This document shows positions 17,334 through 17,567 of a stretch of DNA of 17,567 nt, one piece after another. The DNA lies in NCBI GenBank assembly GCA_001247695.2, contig LGRX02010021.1, positions 1-17,567 of the forward strand. Direction: 5' to 3'. The notes beneath the pieces are model-generated. The model worked only from the letters and a program-made list of their open reading frames with translations. It searched no databases and was not told the origin of the DNA. Within the stretch, counting starts at the first letter, position 1. Every line of letters begins with the position of its first letter. Origin of the DNA: Cymbomonas tetramitiformis. Its lineage: Eukaryota > Chlorophyta > Pyramimonadophyceae > Pyramimonadales > Pyramimonadaceae. The translations under genes and the position numbers were made by a program.

Positions 17334-17459
17334 CTATCGAGTTGCTACGCACCCGAGACCCAGAGATGCCCCGAGCCGCACGGCCAGGGCTTCTTGTTCA
17401 TCATGTTCAAAAAATACAAAGCGGTGAGGATTTCTCTGTGGTTTATTGTCAGTCATAAC
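17334..17459 (-). CDS. FHA C-terminal exon of the second locus copy, fused past the deleted RING exons
   Basis: Starts after the conserved GCGCGCAG acceptor: VMTDNKPQRNPHRFVFFEHD, aligned with VTKDNVTQRNPHVYVFFKHE of copy 1. It then runs straight into sequence homologous to the 5' part of intron 6 of copy 1 (EQEALAVRLG) and stops at 17334-17336 if not spliced. The product would be an FHA protein without a RING, possibly with the Gly/Ser hinge and basic tail. Upstream FHA exons lie beyond the window. Confidence 0.6.
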   Translation of the reverse strand, partial: VMTDNKPQRNPHRFVFFEHDEQEALAVRLGASLGLGCVATR

Positions 17460-17567
17460 CTGCGCGCAGGCGAAAACGTACCGTTAAACAACGTTAACCT
17501 AGATACAGCCCACAAAGCAATACGTCCATCGGAGACAAAGCGTAAAATAAAGGGTGCTTACGTCCTG

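Larger units (their letters stand above)
16624..17567 (-). repeat. duplicated FHA locus, copy 2, internally deleted and truncated by the window
   Basis: Matches copy 1 from GGATGCCAAACTATATA onward: 3' flank (CTCAAACATTTTTATAT, TTTTACACGGGAACC), terminal exon, intron 6 end, exon 3 and intron 2. It lacks the sequence between exon 3 and about 13905 of copy 1, so RING exons 4-6 are absent. Confidence 0.9.

Overview
The window reads as eukaryotic nuclear DNA carrying a block of virus-like genes. The eukaryotic reading rests on spliceosomal introns (GT donors, CAG or TAG acceptors) inside a gene that only makes sense when spliced, an FHA-RING gene, satellite DNA, a TA-flanked DNA transposon and broken LTR-retrotransposon gag. 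The gag style (long coiled coil, Gly/Asp-rich linker, CCHC knuckle), the short introns and a TCATTTTTT motif just before one start codon fit a stramenopile such as an oomycete. That assignment is an inference and other protists are possible.

Layout, left to right. 1-477: satellite A, about 2.7 copies of a 176-180 bp unit. 478-2780: satellite B, 185 bp unit, split at 1003-2045 by a non-autonomous Tc1/mariner-like element with perfect 23 bp terminal inverted repeats and a TA duplication; the empty target site survives in the neighbouring units. 2837-3794: a plus-strand gene of unknown function, probably spliced, cut off on its 3' side by gag sequence. 3795-7480: minus-strand gag debris with its pieces in non-canonical order and one in-frame TGA. 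7483-12505: a GC-rich, compact, mostly intron-free block that looks like an endogenous large-DNA-virus segment. It holds a 478-residue Cys-rich hydrophobic protein (minus), a 110 bp imperfect palindrome in the divergent intergenic region, a proline-rich type I membrane protein with one frameshift (plus), a 144-residue protein (minus) and a 320-residue protein with a clear TATA box (plus). I recognise none of these families.

13027-15663 (minus): an FHA-RING protein gene with eight inferred exons, about 330 residues, of RNF8/CHFR-like architecture. Its splice sites are supported by phase and by exact RING cysteine spacing across an intron. 15899-16094: a palindromic MITE-like element. 16113-16339: a short ORF followed by two GC-rich hairpins. 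16437-16620: a GA-rich minisatellite. 16624-17567: a second, same-orientation copy of the FHA-RING locus that has lost the RING exons and runs off the window.

The most interesting signal is in the two FHA locus copies: intron 2 differs by only a few bases in 100, while the flanking exons differ at about 27-35 percent of positions, mostly changing amino acids. That is the reverse of ordinary decay and suggests diversifying selection on the protein, or constraint or gene conversion on the intron.
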